From Pseudomonadota bacterium (GTDB taxonomy: Bacteria > Pseudomonadota > Alphaproteobacteria > Sphingomonadales > Sphingomonadaceae): a DNA stretch of 23,772 nt. The notes under the pieces are model-generated. The model worked only from the letters and a program-made list of their open reading frames with translations, had not been told where the DNA came from and did not search any database. The position numbers were made by a program, and so were the translations under genes. The stretch's first letter is position 1. Each line of letters begins with the position of its first letter. Shown here in pieces: positions 23,384 through 23,772 of this stretch. Where the stretch lies: the NCBI GenBank assembly GCA_023423775.1, contig JAFAEZ010000216.1:1-23772 (forward strand). The letters run 5' to 3'.

Positions 23384-23488
23384 CAGATCTTTAGATGTTC
23401 AAGATGAGGCGCACAGATCTCCCAACTATATGGCGTCACGGTCTTCAATAGGATAGAAGATCGTGACTCGGTGAAGTCTTTCGACTTC
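23384..23488 (+). other. Cluster of stem-loops before tolC, candidate structured leader or RNA
   Basis: Three pairings lie in about 105 nt. AGATCT occurs at 23385-23390 and 23415-23420, and as a palindrome it can pair with itself. GTCACGGTCTTC (23435-23446) pairs with GAAGATCGTGAC (23456-23467) over 12 positions, with one G-U pair and a 9-nt loop. GAAGTC (23473-23478) pairs with GACTTC (23483-23488) around TTTC. The stretch is AT-richer than its flanks and ends 34 nt before the tolC start. It could be a leader, operator or terminator; no known RNA family was recognised. Confidence 0.5.
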
Positions 23489-23522
23489 CAGCCTTCTCGG
23501 GTCGCGCGGAGGATATTGGGGG

Positions 23523-23772
23523 ATGCGGGGAGGTTTGCTGGCCGGGGCTTGTCTGGGGGCATTGCTGATCGGGGGCGTGGCGCAGGCCGATACGCTGCGC
23601 GAGGCTTTGGTCCAGACCTATAACAGCAACCCGACCATCACCGGTCAGCGCGCCCAGGTGCGCACGCTCGACGAGGGCGTGGCGATCGCCCGTGCCCAGG
23701 GCCGCCCGCAAGTCTCCGCCACCGCCGGCATCAACCAGGATCTGACCCGCACCGGCGGCGGCAACGGCCGCA
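23523..23772 (+). CDS. tolC: TolC-family outer-membrane channel, partial (5' end)
   Basis: The first 83 codons are present and the gene runs off the window. A signal peptide (about 1-20: MRGGLLAGACLGALLIGGVA, cleaved near AQA) is followed by DTLREALVQTYNSNPTIT, then QRAQVRTLDEGVAIARAQGR and PQVSATAGINQ. This is the standard N-terminus of TolC proteins, in which LREAL..ay..NP.l marks the first helix. TolC is the outer-membrane exit duct for type I secretion and drug efflux, so it could serve the ABC/HlyD pair at 8427-11518. GGAGG at 23508-23512 precedes the ATG by 10 nt. It may be a general cell gene rather than part of the polysaccharide locus. Confidence 0.88.
   Translation, partial: MRGGLLAGACLGALLIGGVAQADTLREALVQTYNSNPTITGQRAQVRTLDEGVAIARAQGRPQVSATAGINQDLTRTGGGNGR

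Noticed and set aside
23305..23562. An 85-codon minus-strand frame before tolC
   Set aside because: It crosses the tolC start and binding site and coincides with the stem-loop region; no motif or binding site supports it.

Overview
The window reads as a GC-rich alphaproteobacterial chromosome, most likely a sphingomonad (inference). The evidence is a polysaccharide gene set like the sphingan (gellan/diutan type) clusters: a short Wza-like exporter, a fused Wzc-type tyrosine kinase, a type I secretion ABC/HlyD pair, a beta-barrel outer-membrane protein and a WcaJ/GumD-type priming transferase. A TolC with a sphingomonad-like N-terminus follows. No tRNA, rRNA, CRISPR array, insertion sequence or phage gene was seen.

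Layout. Positions 35-2134 hold a WecG/TagA/CpsF glycosyltransferase (-), a Wza-like lipoprotein (+) and a very small RTX calcium-binding protein (-) with its own terminator. A GT4 glycosyltransferase (+) lies at 2379-3530. A minus-strand run from 11518 down to 3581 carries a type I secretion ATPase, its HlyD adaptor, cysD, a fused cysNC, cysQ and a second GT4 enzyme, with small gaps or 4-nt overlaps. From a divergent control region (11519-11799) the plus strand carries wzc and sulfotransferase ST1. A second minus-strand run (19040 down to 14946) carries sulfotransferase ST4, a Wzx-like flippase and sulfotransferases ST3 and ST2. Positions 19191-22377 hold the outer-membrane barrel and the priming sugar transferase (+). 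The right end holds two related small helical proteins, a tiny single-span membrane protein, a region of RNA-like stem-loops, and the first 83 codons of tolC.

How the genes could work together (inference from families): the priming enzyme and three glycosyltransferases build a lipid-linked repeat unit, the flippase moves it, and Wzc, the Wza-like protein and the barrel control length and export. CysD and CysNC make ATP into PAPS, four different sulfotransferases use it, and CysQ removes the product PAP. This is the logic of NodPQ/NodH in rhizobial Nod-factor sulfation, applied to a bacterial exopolysaccharide. No sulfite-forming or sulfite-reducing genes are present. The type I exporter in the PAPS operon probably secretes a protein, and the only visible candidate is the small RTX protein. 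No Wzy polymerase was recognised in the window.

The main finding is therefore a candidate sulfated-exopolysaccharide locus with a dedicated PAPS supply and a linked RTX secretion branch. The product and its sulfation pattern cannot be read from the DNA.
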